From assembly GCA_021298235.1 (NCBI GenBank), contig JAJTDX010000104.1, positions 1-10,132 of the forward strand: a stretch of DNA of 10,132 nucleotides, in the 5' to 3' direction. This document shows, piece by piece, positions 1 to 6,549 of this stretch (position 1 is the stretch's first letter; every line of letters begins with the position of its first letter). The notes beneath the pieces were generated by a model. The model saw only the letters and a list, made by a program, of their open reading frames with translations. It did not search any database and was not told the origin of the DNA. Position numbers and translations under genes: made by a program. The DNA is from Cryomorphaceae bacterium. GTDB taxonomy: Bacteria; Bacteroidota; Bacteroidia; Flavobacteriales; Crocinitomicaceae.

Positions 1-237
1 CGGTTCATCGTTGATTTTTTCTGTGCAGAATTGAAACTCATCGTTGAAATTGACGGGAGCTCACATTTTTCAAAACCCGAATATGATGCTTATCGGCAAG
101 ACAAATTAAAAAAATTAGGTTTTCACATTATTAGGTTTCAAGAGGGGCAGGTGTTAAATCAATATGCCGACGTTCATTTACAGTTAATGCATACTGTGCA
201 TGTTTTAAAAGAACACAACAGTAATCCCCTCCCTTAA
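1..237 (+). CDS. DUF559 domain-containing protein (Vsr-like endonuclease fold), 5' end outside window
   Basis: The frame is open from base 1 and gives 78 residues ending at TAA 235-237; the true start lies upstream of the window. The visible part matches the C-terminal half of DUF559 proteins, which have a PD-(D/E)XK/very-short-patch-repair-like nuclease fold. It has an FIVDFFC strand, then ELKLIVEIDGSSH, carrying the acidic residues (D5, E16, D18) and His (H22) typical of the family core. A helix (EYDAYRQDKLKKLGF) and the strand HIIRFQEGQVL follow. The catalytic assignment comes from the family, not from this fragment alone. The last residues (PLP) and the stop codon are encoded by the start of the GC-rich repeat at 226. 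It is convergent with the protease gene. The cellular role of DUF559 proteins is not established; frequent association with repeats suggests mobile or defence-related DNA. Family call is confident, function is not. Confidence 0.85.
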   Translation, partial: RFIVDFFCAELKLIVEIDGSSHFSKPEYDAYRQDKLKKLGFHIIRFQEGQVLNQYADVHLQLMHTVHVLKEHNSNPLP

Positions 238-299
238 TCCCTCCCCAAGGAGGGAAACTTGACCTCCCCCTCTTGAGGGGGATTGAGGGGGAGGAAAAA
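226..299. repeat. GC-rich palindromic intergenic repeat, copy 1
   Basis: This copy begins CCCCTCCCTTA and ends GGGAGGAAAAA. It holds two hairpin units. Unit one is a perfect 7-bp stem, TCCCTCC (238-244) with GGAGGGA (249-255), around a CCAA loop. Unit two is a perfect 10-bp inverted repeat, CCTCCCCCTC (263-272) with GAGGGGGAGG (285-294); the first arm can instead pair locally with 275-281. The DUF559 stop codon (235-237) lies inside it. Apart from one gap it differs from copy 2 at four positions in the first 63 bases. It could act as a terminator between the convergent genes, or be a dispersed MITE/REP-like element. Confidence 0.85.
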
Positions 300-352
300 C
301 TTAGATTATTTTATGAATGAGACCAACAATCCCATCACTTCGGAATACTCAG

Positions 353-449
353 CCCCTCCCTTACTCCCTCCCCAAGGAGGGAAATCTTACCTCCCCCTCT
401 TGAGGGGGATTGAGGCGATGCACCGAGTTAGCCGAGGTGGGGAGGAAAA
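353..449. repeat. GC-rich palindromic intergenic repeat, copy 2, with a ~24-nt extra segment
   Basis: This is a direct repeat of copy 1, separated from it by a 53-bp AT-richer spacer (300-352). It keeps the 7-bp hairpin (365-371 with 376-382) and the C-run/G-run pair (390-399 with 402-408). After GATTGAGG (408-415) an extra segment of about 24 nt (416-439), starting CGATGCACCGAG, is present before the shared GGGAGGAAAAA end. This abolishes the perfect 10-bp outer pairing seen in copy 1. The extra block therefore behaves as an optional module inside the element. Only two copies are visible, the spacer is not unique-sized, and there are no cas genes, so it is not a CRISPR array. Confidence 0.85.
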
Positions 450-486
450 ATTGGAATTGTAGATAGAATATACATACGGCGGCTGT

Positions 487-515
487 CACTCGATCAGCGG
501 GATTGTATCGAGGTG
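487..515. other. Inverted repeat downstream of the sorting-domain frame, possible weak terminator
   Basis: CACTCGAT (487-494) pairs with ATCGAGGTG (507-515) as an 8-bp stem with one bulged base and a 12-nt loop. It starts 10 bp past the stop codon of the minus-strand sorting-domain frame, where a terminator would be expected. No T-run follows in either direction, so intrinsic termination is doubtful. The remainder of 450-525 shows nothing else I can identify. Confidence 0.25.
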
Positions 516-525
516 CACATTCCCA

Positions 526-3231
526 TCATTCTGATAAAATGATACGCTCTCTGATCGATCTGCTTCCAGCGCTCAAGATTTCAAGCGTGTAAAGTCCCTT
601 GGACAATTCGCTAAGGTCAATTAAACAGCTTCCATTTTCTAAAATTGGCAGTTGATCATACACAAGTTTACCAGCAGCATCGTAAATGTAAATCCTTTCA
701 AGATCGATGCCCTGGGTCTCCAATACCAGCTGTCCGCTGCTTGGATTAGGGTACAAACTATAAAGCGTAGATTGTAAATACTCATCCCCTGCACATCCAA
801 CTGTGATCGGTTGCTGGTTCGACGCCGAACACCCATTTACATCGGTATAGGTATAAACAATCGTAAAGACACCATATCCGGCTACGGAAGGATCAAACAA
901 GTTTCCTGTCACCGCTGTCCCAGAGTAATTTCCACCTGCAGGAGTACCACCAACCAACGCAAAAGCTGGCGTATTGATGCATACGTCATTCAAGGGCGCA
1001 AATGAAACTGCCGGTATGGTCAGTGGATTGGCTACACCTGCCCCAACCGCACTGGTACAACCGCCTACTGTCTGAGAAACATAATACGTCCCCGGAGCTG
1101 TTACTGTGATCATTGGTGTTGACTCACTTGTAGACCATGCAAGTGTACCGGACGCAGAAGTTGACAAATCTGACATGCCGCATTTATCCACTACAGTGAC
1201 AATCGGTGCGGACGGAATTGCAAGTGGGGTGGCCACTACGGAAGTAATCTGACTGGTACAGCCACCAATAGATTCAGTCACTGTATAATTTCCGGGTGCC
1301 GTCACCACTATCGTCTGTGTAGCCTCACCTGTTGACCAAAGCACGGATCCGGTAGAAACCACACTCAAAGTTGAACTTCCACAGGTATTCACTACGCTTG
1401 CGGAAGGCGCTGGAAGTGAACTGAATGGATTTGCAGTTACTGCAGCGGGTGAACTCGTACATCCTCCCACGGTCTGAGTCACTGTGTAGGTTCCGGCAGT
1501 TGACACAGTAATTGATGGAGTGTTTGCTCCCGTTGACCATACCAATCCTGTTCCGGAGGCGGTCAGTGTAGAGCTTCCGCAACCGTCAACTGCGGATACA
1601 ACTGGTGCGGATGGGGCACCGGCACTTATCAAGGTTGCAGTCACAGAAGCTGAAGGGCAAGCGTCGGAGAATCCAATTGTATAAGCACCACCTGCCAAAC
1701 TAGAAATCGTGTATGGAAGGGTTACACCGGTCGCGCTACCGGTTGATTGACCGGTCCATGTGATATCCCCAACTCCCGATCCATTCACAAGGATTGACCC
1801 GTCACTGGCACCGCATGAAGTTGGATTTGTCAGCGCACCGATTGTGATCTCTGGCACGGTCAATGGATTTGCCGAAATAGTTGATACCGGACTTGTACAT
1901 CCTCCAATCGTTTGACTAACAGTATACATACCTGCGGTTGAGACAGTGATAGAAGACGTTGTTTCTCCTGTTGACCAGACCAAACCTGCGCCGCTTGCAG
2001 AAAGTACCGAATTGCCACAATCATCTAAGACTGAAGCTACAGGTGCTGAAGGAACTGGCGCTGTTGTAAGAGCAATCGATGCACAAGTCAAAGCCGCTTC
2101 GTCTATGCAACCTGTGCCATCTTCACCACGCACATAATACGTTTGATTTGTGGCATTAGGGATGGTGAATGTTGTTCCGGTTGTAGTTCCTACCAGTGTT
2201 CCGCCACAAGATGCCGTATAAACACTCCAGTTCGTGGCATCATTCAAGGCACCATTCATAGTGAGGGTTACCGTCTGACCTTCACATATTGTTGTCGGAG
2301 GACAAGGGATTACTGCTGAAGCGGCTGCATCGTCAAACTCAAGATCAAAATTGTCATTGGTACCACAGACGTTCGCCATTAACGAAACTACTGTTCCCTG
2401 CGGACTGGTCAGCGTAAAGCTAAGATCTCCCATTCTCGTATGTGTCCCAACAAGGTTCAATACATTTACATCATTAATCGTTCCCCCAACAGGAACAGTG
2501 ATTGTCCTTGTGATCGTTCCGACAGTTGGTATTGCTGCAGGAAGATTTGTCGACGCAGCGTAAATTACACAGCCTGTGGTTGTAAAGCTAGACGGTGCAG
2601 CAAATGCAGAAGAACCACAAGTACTGTTTACTCTAACTCTCCAGTAGTAGATTGTATTCGTTGTAAGTGTCGAAGTTGAGTATGTTGAAGACGCAAGCGC
2701 TGTAGCCTGTGCAACGATTGTTGTAAACCCTGCATCAGTTGCAATTTCGATGTCATAGGTAGCACCCGGTTCAGAGTATGTACTCCAAGTGAATACTGTT
2801 GACAGCGCTACATTAGTTGCTCCATTCGCAGGAGAGATAAGTGTTATTGGATCAGGGGTTCCGTCGAGAATCGTTAGTGTTAGCGTTGATGTTTTTATAC
2901 CAGAAGTACTGTTTCCTGTAACCGTGAGTGTATAGGTCCCCGGAGTGGCATTACCCGTATTACTTATTGTCAAGACACTCGTACCTGCTGGGATTACAGG
3001 ATTGACGGAAAAATTTGAAGTTGCACCCGCAGGAACGCCACTCACAGAGAGTGTTACCGGATCAACATAGCCATTGAACGAACCGATTGTAACTGTGAAT
3101 TCTGCGTTGCTTGGCTGACAAAGCGACACAGTGGATGGCGCTACCGAGAGAGAATAATCAAATGCCGCAGCTGTAATTGTAAAATTGTTGTTCGAAATAT
3201 CGAAGAAAGTACCATTGGAACAGATCACCAT
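526..3231 (-). CDS. C-terminal half of metalloprotease: Ig/Fn3-like modules, truncated P-domain, T9SS type A sorting domain
   Basis: This 901-residue frame opens at an ATG inside an Ig-like domain (FFDISNNNFTI at residues 9-19), so the start is probably not native; the family-like frame continues upstream to about 3252. In order: an Ig-like domain at about 25-122; an Fn3-like domain at about 125-218 (ISPANGATN, YYWRVRVNSTCG); a proprotein-convertase P-domain at about 221-313 that stops abruptly at PCPPT; an Ig-like module at about 314-390 (ICEGQTVTL); four related modules of about 64 residues between 394 and 737, with a SprB-like insert at 458-539; a final module at about 738-812; and a T9SS type A sorting domain at about 818-901. 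The last shows YPNPSSGQL, IYDAAGKLV and LSKGLYTLEI, ending RIILSE. The sorting domain normally directs outer-membrane export and is then cleaved. Lacking a signal peptide, this half alone would not reach the periplasm. Confidence 0.8.
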   Translation of the reverse strand: MVICSNGTFFDISNNNFTITAAAFDYSLSVAPSTVSLCQPSNAEFTVTIGSFNGYVDPVTLSVSGVPAGATSNFSVNPVIPAGTSVLTISNTGNATPGTYTLTVTGNSTSGIKTSTLTLTILDGTPDPITLISPANGATNVALSTVFTWSTYSEPGATYDIEIATDAGFTTIVAQATALASSTYSTSTLTTNTIYYWRVRVNSTCGSSAFAAPSSFTTTGCVIYAASTNLPAAIPTVGTITRTITVPVGGTINDVNVLNLVGTHTRMGDLSFTLTSPQGTVVSLMANVCGTNDNFDLEFDDAAASAVIPCPPTTICEGQTVTLTMNGALNDATNWSVYTASCGGTLVGTTTGTTFTIPNATNQTYYVRGEDGTGCIDEAALTCASIALTTAPVPSAPVASVLDDCGNSVLSASGAGLVWSTGETTSSITVSTAGMYTVSQTIGGCTSPVSTISANPLTVPEITIGALTNPTSCGASDGSILVNGSGVGDITWTGQSTGSATGVTLPYTISSLAGGAYTIGFSDACPSASVTATLISAGAPSAPVVSAVDGCGSSTLTASGTGLVWSTGANTPSITVSTAGTYTVTQTVGGCTSSPAAVTANPFSSLPAPSASVVNTCGSSTLSVVSTGSVLWSTGEATQTIVVTAPGNYTVTESIGGCTSQITSVVATPLAIPSAPIVTVVDKCGMSDLSTSASGTLAWSTSESTPMITVTAPGTYYVSQTVGGCTSAVGAGVANPLTIPAVSFAPLNDVCINTPAFALVGGTPAGGNYSGTAVTGNLFDPSVAGYGVFTIVYTYTDVNGCSASNQQPITVGCAGDEYLQSTLYSLYPNPSSGQLVLETQGIDLERIYIYDAAGKLVYDQLPILENGSCLIDLSELSKGLYTLEILSAGSRSIRERIILSE
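1021..2052 (-). repeat. Four Ig-like protein repeats within the protease C-terminal half
   Basis: Four modules of about 64 residues share the pattern PSAPxVxVVDxCG, then WSTG, an ITVT strand, YTVxQTVGGCTS and ANPL. Approximate DNA spans are 1861-2052, 1423-1614, 1222-1413 and 1021-1215. A different, SprB-like module (residues 458-539, with SCGASDGSI and LAGGAYTIGFSDAC) separates the first from the second. Each module has one Cys near the start and one in GGCTS, suggesting a disulfide (for example C405 and C445). They resemble Ig/PKD-like spacer domains of T9SS-exported adhesins and proteases and probably hold the catalytic domain away from the cell surface or bind glycans; the latter is inference. 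Confidence 0.8.
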
Positions 3232-5038
3232 AACACGGCACGTTGTTGGAGAGTAAAATATCTACATTGGCGCAGGCCACGGGGGCATTGCTGGTATTGG
3301 CCACATCCCATGTAACTGTCTGGGAGCCTCCTCCTGCCCAGCTGATACCAGTAGCTGTTGGATATAAAACTAAAAATGGTCCGGAACCAGCATCTGTTGA
3401 GACTTGGATGTCGCTGTAATCATTACAACTGCCCGGACCAGGTGCATTGTCACGAACCGTCACTCGAAAATCCATAACTCTCGATACGGACCGAATCACC
3501 TCCCAAGTAAACGGTCCATTTGTCGCCAACGATGCCAGGCTAGGAAAATAACGGGTAGGACTAGTAGACGAAGGATTACTCCTGAAATTTGGACCGCCTG
3601 TCGAGGTAGCGACCGGTGGTTGGGTGCTCACCTCAATATCCATTTGTTCCCAGTTGTAAGTGAGCGGATTACCATCTGCATCTGTTGCATTTGCGGTCAA
3701 GGCAAAAGGTGTATTTGCAGGCACCGTTACATTGCCAACAGTACCAATAACGACCGGAGCATTGTTTGATAATGCACTTGTCATTTCACACGTATGACCT
3801 GCACTCATGATTTCAACATGTATTTCCTCTAAACTTTTTCCTGAAAAGTGGTCATCCGAATTGTTTTGAACATTCGGAGCACAAATCCCGGCATACCCCA
3901 TAATCGTACTTGCACTTCCTGGCTCCACTGCTGTAGCGGCATTTCTGTTACAATTATTGTTTTGCGTATGATTTGCACCGAACTGATGACCCATTTCGTG
4001 CGCCACATAATCAATATCAAACGGATCCCCAATAGGCGCAGAACTTCCTGTCACACCTCTTGCTTTGTTTCCTCCTGAACACACAACACCTAAACCGGCC
4101 AAGCCACCGCTGTTAGTCCCAAAAACATGACCGATATCGTAATTGGCAGCACCGATTACAGCATCCGTATTTGTCTGGTTCTGGTTGATCATCGTTCCAG
4201 GTGTACCGTTCGTAAAAGGATCCGTTGTTGCATTCGTATATACAATCAAATTGTTATTGGCAATGATTGTCATTGTAATAGCCATGTCTTTTTCGAACAC
4301 TCCGTTCACTCTATTCATAGATGTCGCTTGAGCAGCTAACGCCAAAGCCACCGTTCCTCCATGAAAAGCAGTGTATTCGCCCGTCGCAGACAATGCAAGG
4401 CGGTAAGTCCTCAACTGACAGGTTCCAAACATCTTGTTTGTTCCCTGATCTTTCACACCGGTTTTATCAGTGATATCTCCATTAAAAGAGCACTCAAACG
4501 ACTTTGATGTAATAAAATCATTTCTTTTGTAAACAATGTAGTAATCTGTATTTCCGTTAACCGCCGGATCAATGTAGATCGTTGATTCACCGGGAATCAT
4601 AATCATTGCATGAAGACCCTTCGGAGTAATATCCCATTTCACAAACGTTCCAGTGGCCGCATCTCCGGCATCATAGGTTCGAATCTCCGGGAACTTGTTG
4701 ACCAAGGCTTTATCCATGGTGCCATTCTCCATAGCTTTATAGAAGTGTATTGATCCATCTGCATGAGGAAAGGAAAGATTCGCAATGAAACCTCCTGAGG
4801 CATCATCCCGATGAATCACTCCTTGCATTTGAGACTTCAAGTTTTCAACATCAATCAAATAGTATTTCGCATTTTCAGCATTTATCTGCAGCTGACCGGC
4901 TGCCATGACTGTTGATTTTGAGACTTCCGAAAGTGGATATGAGACATTTTTTACTGACTGTCCCAGCGAACATAGAGAAACAAACAGAAACAAAAGGGAC
5001 GGACACCCTTTAAAAATAGAGGAGATAAATGGTTTCAT
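3158..5038 (-). CDS. Reprolysin-like (M12B-type) zinc metalloprotease, N-terminal catalytic part
   Basis: The frame has 626 residues. Residues 1-28 form a signal peptide (hydrophobic SLLFLFVSLCSLG), so this start is sound. A propeptide spans about 29-200. The metalloprotease domain runs from about 205 to 415: TYRLALSATGEY opens it, HEMGHQFGANH (347-357) is the zinc-binding HExxHxxGxxH with catalytic Glu348, and IMGYAGIC supplies the Met-turn (Met380). An Ig/cadherin-like domain (ATDADGNPLTYNWEQM, 451-466) follows, then the start of another (SGPFLVLYP onward) that reaches VDILLS at 592-597. The last 29 residues (from N598) are out of frame and unrelated to the family. The substrate is unknown; relatives are secreted proteases that degrade extracellular protein. 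The gene lies 97 bp after ftsY. The active site looks intact, but the C-terminal secretion signal is in the other frame. Confidence 0.9.
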   Translation of the reverse strand: MKPFISSIFKGCPSLLFLFVSLCSLGQSVKNVSYPLSEVSKSTVMAAGQLQINAENAKYYLIDVENLKSQMQGVIHRDDASGGFIANLSFPHADGSIHFYKAMENGTMDKALVNKFPEIRTYDAGDAATGTFVKWDITPKGLHAMIMIPGESTIYIDPAVNGNTDYYIVYKRNDFITSKSFECSFNGDITDKTGVKDQGTNKMFGTCQLRTYRLALSATGEYTAFHGGTVALALAAQATSMNRVNGVFEKDMAITMTIIANNNLIVYTNATTDPFTNGTPGTMINQNQTNTDAVIGAANYDIGHVFGTNSGGLAGLGVVCSGGNKARGVTGSSAPIGDPFDIDYVAHEMGHQFGANHTQNNNCNRNAATAVEPGSASTIMGYAGICAPNVQNNSDDHFSGKSLEEIHVEIMSAGHTCEMTSALSNNAPVVIGTVGNVTVPANTPFALTANATDADGNPLTYNWEQMDIEVSTQPPVATSTGGPNFRSNPSSTSPTRYFPSLASLATNGPFTWEVIRSVSRVMDFRVTVRDNAPGPGSCNDYSDIQVSTDAGSGPFLVLYPTATGISWAGGGSQTVTWDVANTSNAPVACANVDILLSNNVPCYGDLFQWYFLRYFEQQFYNYSCGI

Positions 5039-5059
5039 AAAGTTTTAGTCTTAGCGTAG

Positions 5060-5093
5060 CTAAATTAAGCTAAAATGACTTTAATTCCACAAA
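5060..5093 (-). promoter_or_regulatory. Possible Bacteroidota-type promoter for the metalloprotease
   Basis: On the minus strand, TTTG (5093-5090) is followed after 22 nt by TAATTTAG (5067-5060). This is one mismatch from the Bacteroidota -7 consensus TAnnTTTG, with spacing in the range usually quoted for the -33/-7 pair. It lies 21 bp before the ATG at 5038. AT-rich DNA produces such matches by chance, so support is weak. The gene needs its own promoter or readthrough from ftsY. Confidence 0.3.
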
Positions 5094-5135
5094 TAAATCC
5101 TTAGATACAGATAGATTTTACTGAGTTGATCCCAC

Positions 5136-6089
5136 TCAGCTAAACAACGAGTCTACAAACTCATGTTTATCAAAAAGTTGCAGATCGCTCATTCCTTCAC
5201 CCACCCCAATATATTTGACAGGGATCTTCATTTGATCAGAAATGCCAATCACTACACCTCCCTTGGCCGTACCATCGAGTTTGGTGATTGCGAGGGCATT
5301 GATATCCGTAGCAAGAGAAAACTGCTTGGCTTGTTCGAAGGCATTTTGACCTGTTGAACCGTCCAGTACCAATAAAATCTCATGCGGTGCTCCCGGCACA
5401 ACCTTTTCCATCACGCGTTTGATCTTACTCAACTCATTCATCAGGTTTACTTTATTGTGTAAACGTCCGGCAGTATCTATAATCACCACATCTGCATTCT
5501 GAGCCTTTGCAGACTGTAAGGTATCAAACGCTACCGAGGCAGGATCAGCCCCCATTCCTTGTTGAACAATTGGCACTCCTACCCTCTCAGACCAAATAAT
5601 CAGCTGATCCACAGCAGCAGCTCGGAACGTATCTGCAGCTCCAAGAACCACTTTTTTGCCCGCATTTTTAAATTGATGTGCAAGCTTACCAATAGTCGTT
5701 GTTTTTCCAACACCATTCACACCAACTACCATGATCACATACGGATTGTTTTCAGGTTTTTCGAACTCAATCGAACCAATGGAACCAGAGTTATTCTCTT
5801 CGAGAAGTGCGGCGATTTCCTCTTTCAGAATTGATTGAAGCTCATTCGTACCAAGCACCTTGTCGCGAGCTACTCTGGATTCAATGCGATCAATAATCTT
5901 CAAGGTTGTCTCAACGCCAACATCCGAGGTAATCAATACTTCTTCCAAGTTGTCAAGCACCTCATCGTCCACCTTAGATTTTCCAATGATGGTACGCGCA
6001 AGCTTCGAGAGAAAACTTTGTTTTGTCTTTTCAAGCCCTTTGTCGAGGCTTTCTTTTTTATCCTTTGAAAATAATCCGAAAAATGCCAT
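5136..6089 (-). CDS. ftsY: Signal recognition particle receptor FtsY
   Basis: FtsY is the membrane-associated GTPase that docks SRP-bound ribosomes at the SecYEG translocon. The 317 residues comprise a short basic N-terminal helix (FFGLFSKDKKESLDKG), an N domain at about 20-100, and the G domain at about 115-317. The GTPase motifs are present: P-loop GVNGVGKTT (123-131), ADTFRAAA (152-159), DTAGR (205-209), TKLD (269-272) and GVGEG (295-299). The long acidic A domain of E. coli FtsY is absent, as in many Bacteroidota and Gram-positive bacteria. It follows rpmB, rpmG and the DUF4295 gene, the usual order in the phylum. In many relatives rimO comes next; here the protease gene does. A hairpin with U-rich tail ends 15 nt before the start codon, so transcription into ftsY may be attenuated. 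Confidence 0.97.
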   Translation of the reverse strand: MAFFGLFSKDKKESLDKGLEKTKQSFLSKLARTIIGKSKVDDEVLDNLEEVLITSDVGVETTLKIIDRIESRVARDKVLGTNELQSILKEEIAALLEENNSGSIGSIEFEKPENNPYVIMVVGVNGVGKTTTIGKLAHQFKNAGKKVVLGAADTFRAAAVDQLIIWSERVGVPIVQQGMGADPASVAFDTLQSAKAQNADVVIIDTAGRLHNKVNLMNELSKIKRVMEKVVPGAPHEILLVLDGSTGQNAFEQAKQFSLATDINALAITKLDGTAKGGVVIGISDQMKIPVKYIGVGEGMSDLQLFDKHEFVDSLFS

Positions 6090-6091
6090 GT

Positions 6092-6127
6092 GTTAAAAAT
6101 AACAAAAGCCCCAAAGAAAGGAGCTTT
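6092..6127 (-). terminator. Intrinsic-terminator-like hairpin between the DUF4295 gene and ftsY
   Basis: On the minus strand AAAGCTCC (6127-6120) pairs with GGGGCTTT (6112-6105), giving 8 bp including one G-U pair, with the loop TTTCTTT. The tail TTTTGTTATTTTT follows. It sits 24 bp after the DUF4295 stop and only 15 nt before the ftsY ATG, so it could end the ribosomal-protein transcript or act as partial attenuation. The element TTTCTTTG (6119-6112) inside it is one mismatch from the Bacteroidota -7 motif, leaving room for an overlapping ftsY promoter, but I find no clear -33 TTTG. Confidence 0.5.
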
Positions 6128-6151
6128 AAAATAATTTATGTCAGAGATCGC

Positions 6152-6307
6152 TTAGTTCTTTGCGAACCACTCTTTCACTTTATCATTGTGAACGATCTCT
6201 TCTTTGAACGTGTAGGAACCTGATTTCTCAGACTTCACCATTTTAATCACCTTCGTGTGCTCTTTTCCTCCACCTTTTTGTAAGGATGCTACTACTTTCT
6301 TTGCCAT
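6152..6307 (-). CDS. DUF4295 family small basic protein
   Basis: This is a 51-residue frame, read directly from the sequence: it starts MAKKVVASLQKGGGKEHTK, has SGSYTFKEEIVHND in the middle and ends VKEWFAKN, stop TAA 6154-6152. It matches the short DUF4295 proteins that Bacteroidota encode between rpmG and ftsY. It is strongly lysine-rich at the N-terminus, with no signal peptide, membrane segment or cysteine. The start lies 7 nt after the rpmG stop codon, and AAGGAG within the rpmG 3' end is about 16 nt upstream, so translation is probably coupled to rpmG. Function is unknown; position between two ribosomal proteins and ftsY and its basic composition suggest ribosome association, which is inference. 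Confidence 0.93.
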   Translation of the reverse strand: MAKKVVASLQKGGGKEHTKVIKMVKSEKSGSYTFKEEIVHNDKVKEWFAKN

Positions 6308-6314
6308 GATTCAA

Positions 6315-6503
6315 TTATTTAATCTCCTTATGAACCGTCATGCGCTTCAATATCGGATTGAATTTTTTAATTTCCATACGATCAGGGGTATTCTTACGGT
6401 TCTTCGTCGTAATGTAACGTGAAGTTCCTGGCATCCCTGAATCCTTGTGCTCAGTGCACTCTAGGATCACTTGAATTCTGTTTCCTTTTGCTTTCTTAGC
6501 CAT
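6315..6503 (-). CDS. rpmG: 50S ribosomal protein L33
   Basis: The 62-residue protein shows the L33 signature: [16 protein letters not shown], then [20 protein letters not shown] and the C-terminal [17 protein letters not shown]33 is a small protein of the large subunit near the E site. It contains a single cysteine (C16), so it lacks the paired CxxC motifs of zinc-binding L33 and is a zinc-free (C-) form, the usual one in Bacteroidota. It is a few residues longer than E. coli L33 because of extra residues in the [12 protein letters not shown] loop. It follows rpmB by 46 nt and precedes the DUF4295 gene by 7 nt, consistent with one transcript. Confidence 0.97.
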   Translation of the reverse strand: MAKKAKGNRIQVILECTEHKDSGMPGTSRYITTKNRKNTPDRMEIKKFNPILKRMTVHKEIK

Positions 6504-6549
6504 TTTTATTCTTTTTAGTGTCTACCGTTTCACAACGGATAGAACAGGA

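Larger units (their letters stand above)
526..5038 (-). pseudogene. Secreted M12B-type metalloprotease gene with T9SS sorting domain, split by a frameshifting deletion
   Basis: Two overlapping minus-strand frames, 5038-3158 and 3231-526, together give the architecture of one Bacteroidota secreted zinc metalloprotease: signal peptide, propeptide, reprolysin-like domain, Ig-like domains, Fn3, P-domain, Ig repeats and T9SS sorting domain. The first frame follows the family through VDILLS (Ser codon 3250-3248) and then turns into unrelated residues. The second frame reads family-like sequence from about 3252 (SPTTCRVMVICSNG, using residues upstream of its ATG). Related proteins have roughly 30 residues between these two points (a TDGG... 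and NDGS...-type stretch), so this is a deletion plus frame change, not a single-base slip. No other stop interrupts either half, so the event is recent or is an assembly error. As written, the protease half ends without its export signal. Confidence 0.75.

Noticed and set aside
226..449. Two spaced repeats as a CRISPR array
   Set aside because: There are only two copies, they are 74-97 bp and internally palindromic, differ by a 24-nt segment, and have no cas genes nearby.
3231..3262. Programmed ribosomal frameshift joining the two protease frames
   Set aside because: No slippery heptamer is visible at the junction, and about 30 family residues are missing, which a frameshift cannot explain.
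3404..3769. Plus-strand open frame of 121 residues
   Set aside because: It lies entirely antisense to the well-supported protease frame, has arginine/isoleucine-rich sequence typical of a shadow frame and matches no family I recognise.
4143..4331. Hydrophobic plus-strand frame resembling a small membrane protein
   Set aside because: It is antisense to the catalytic-domain region of the protease; the hydrophobic look comes from complementing Asn/Asp-rich codons.
5121..5139. Hairpin CTGAGT/ACTCAG at the ftsY stop codon as a terminator
   Set aside because: The stem is only 6 bp, contains the stop codon itself, and no T-run follows on the minus strand.
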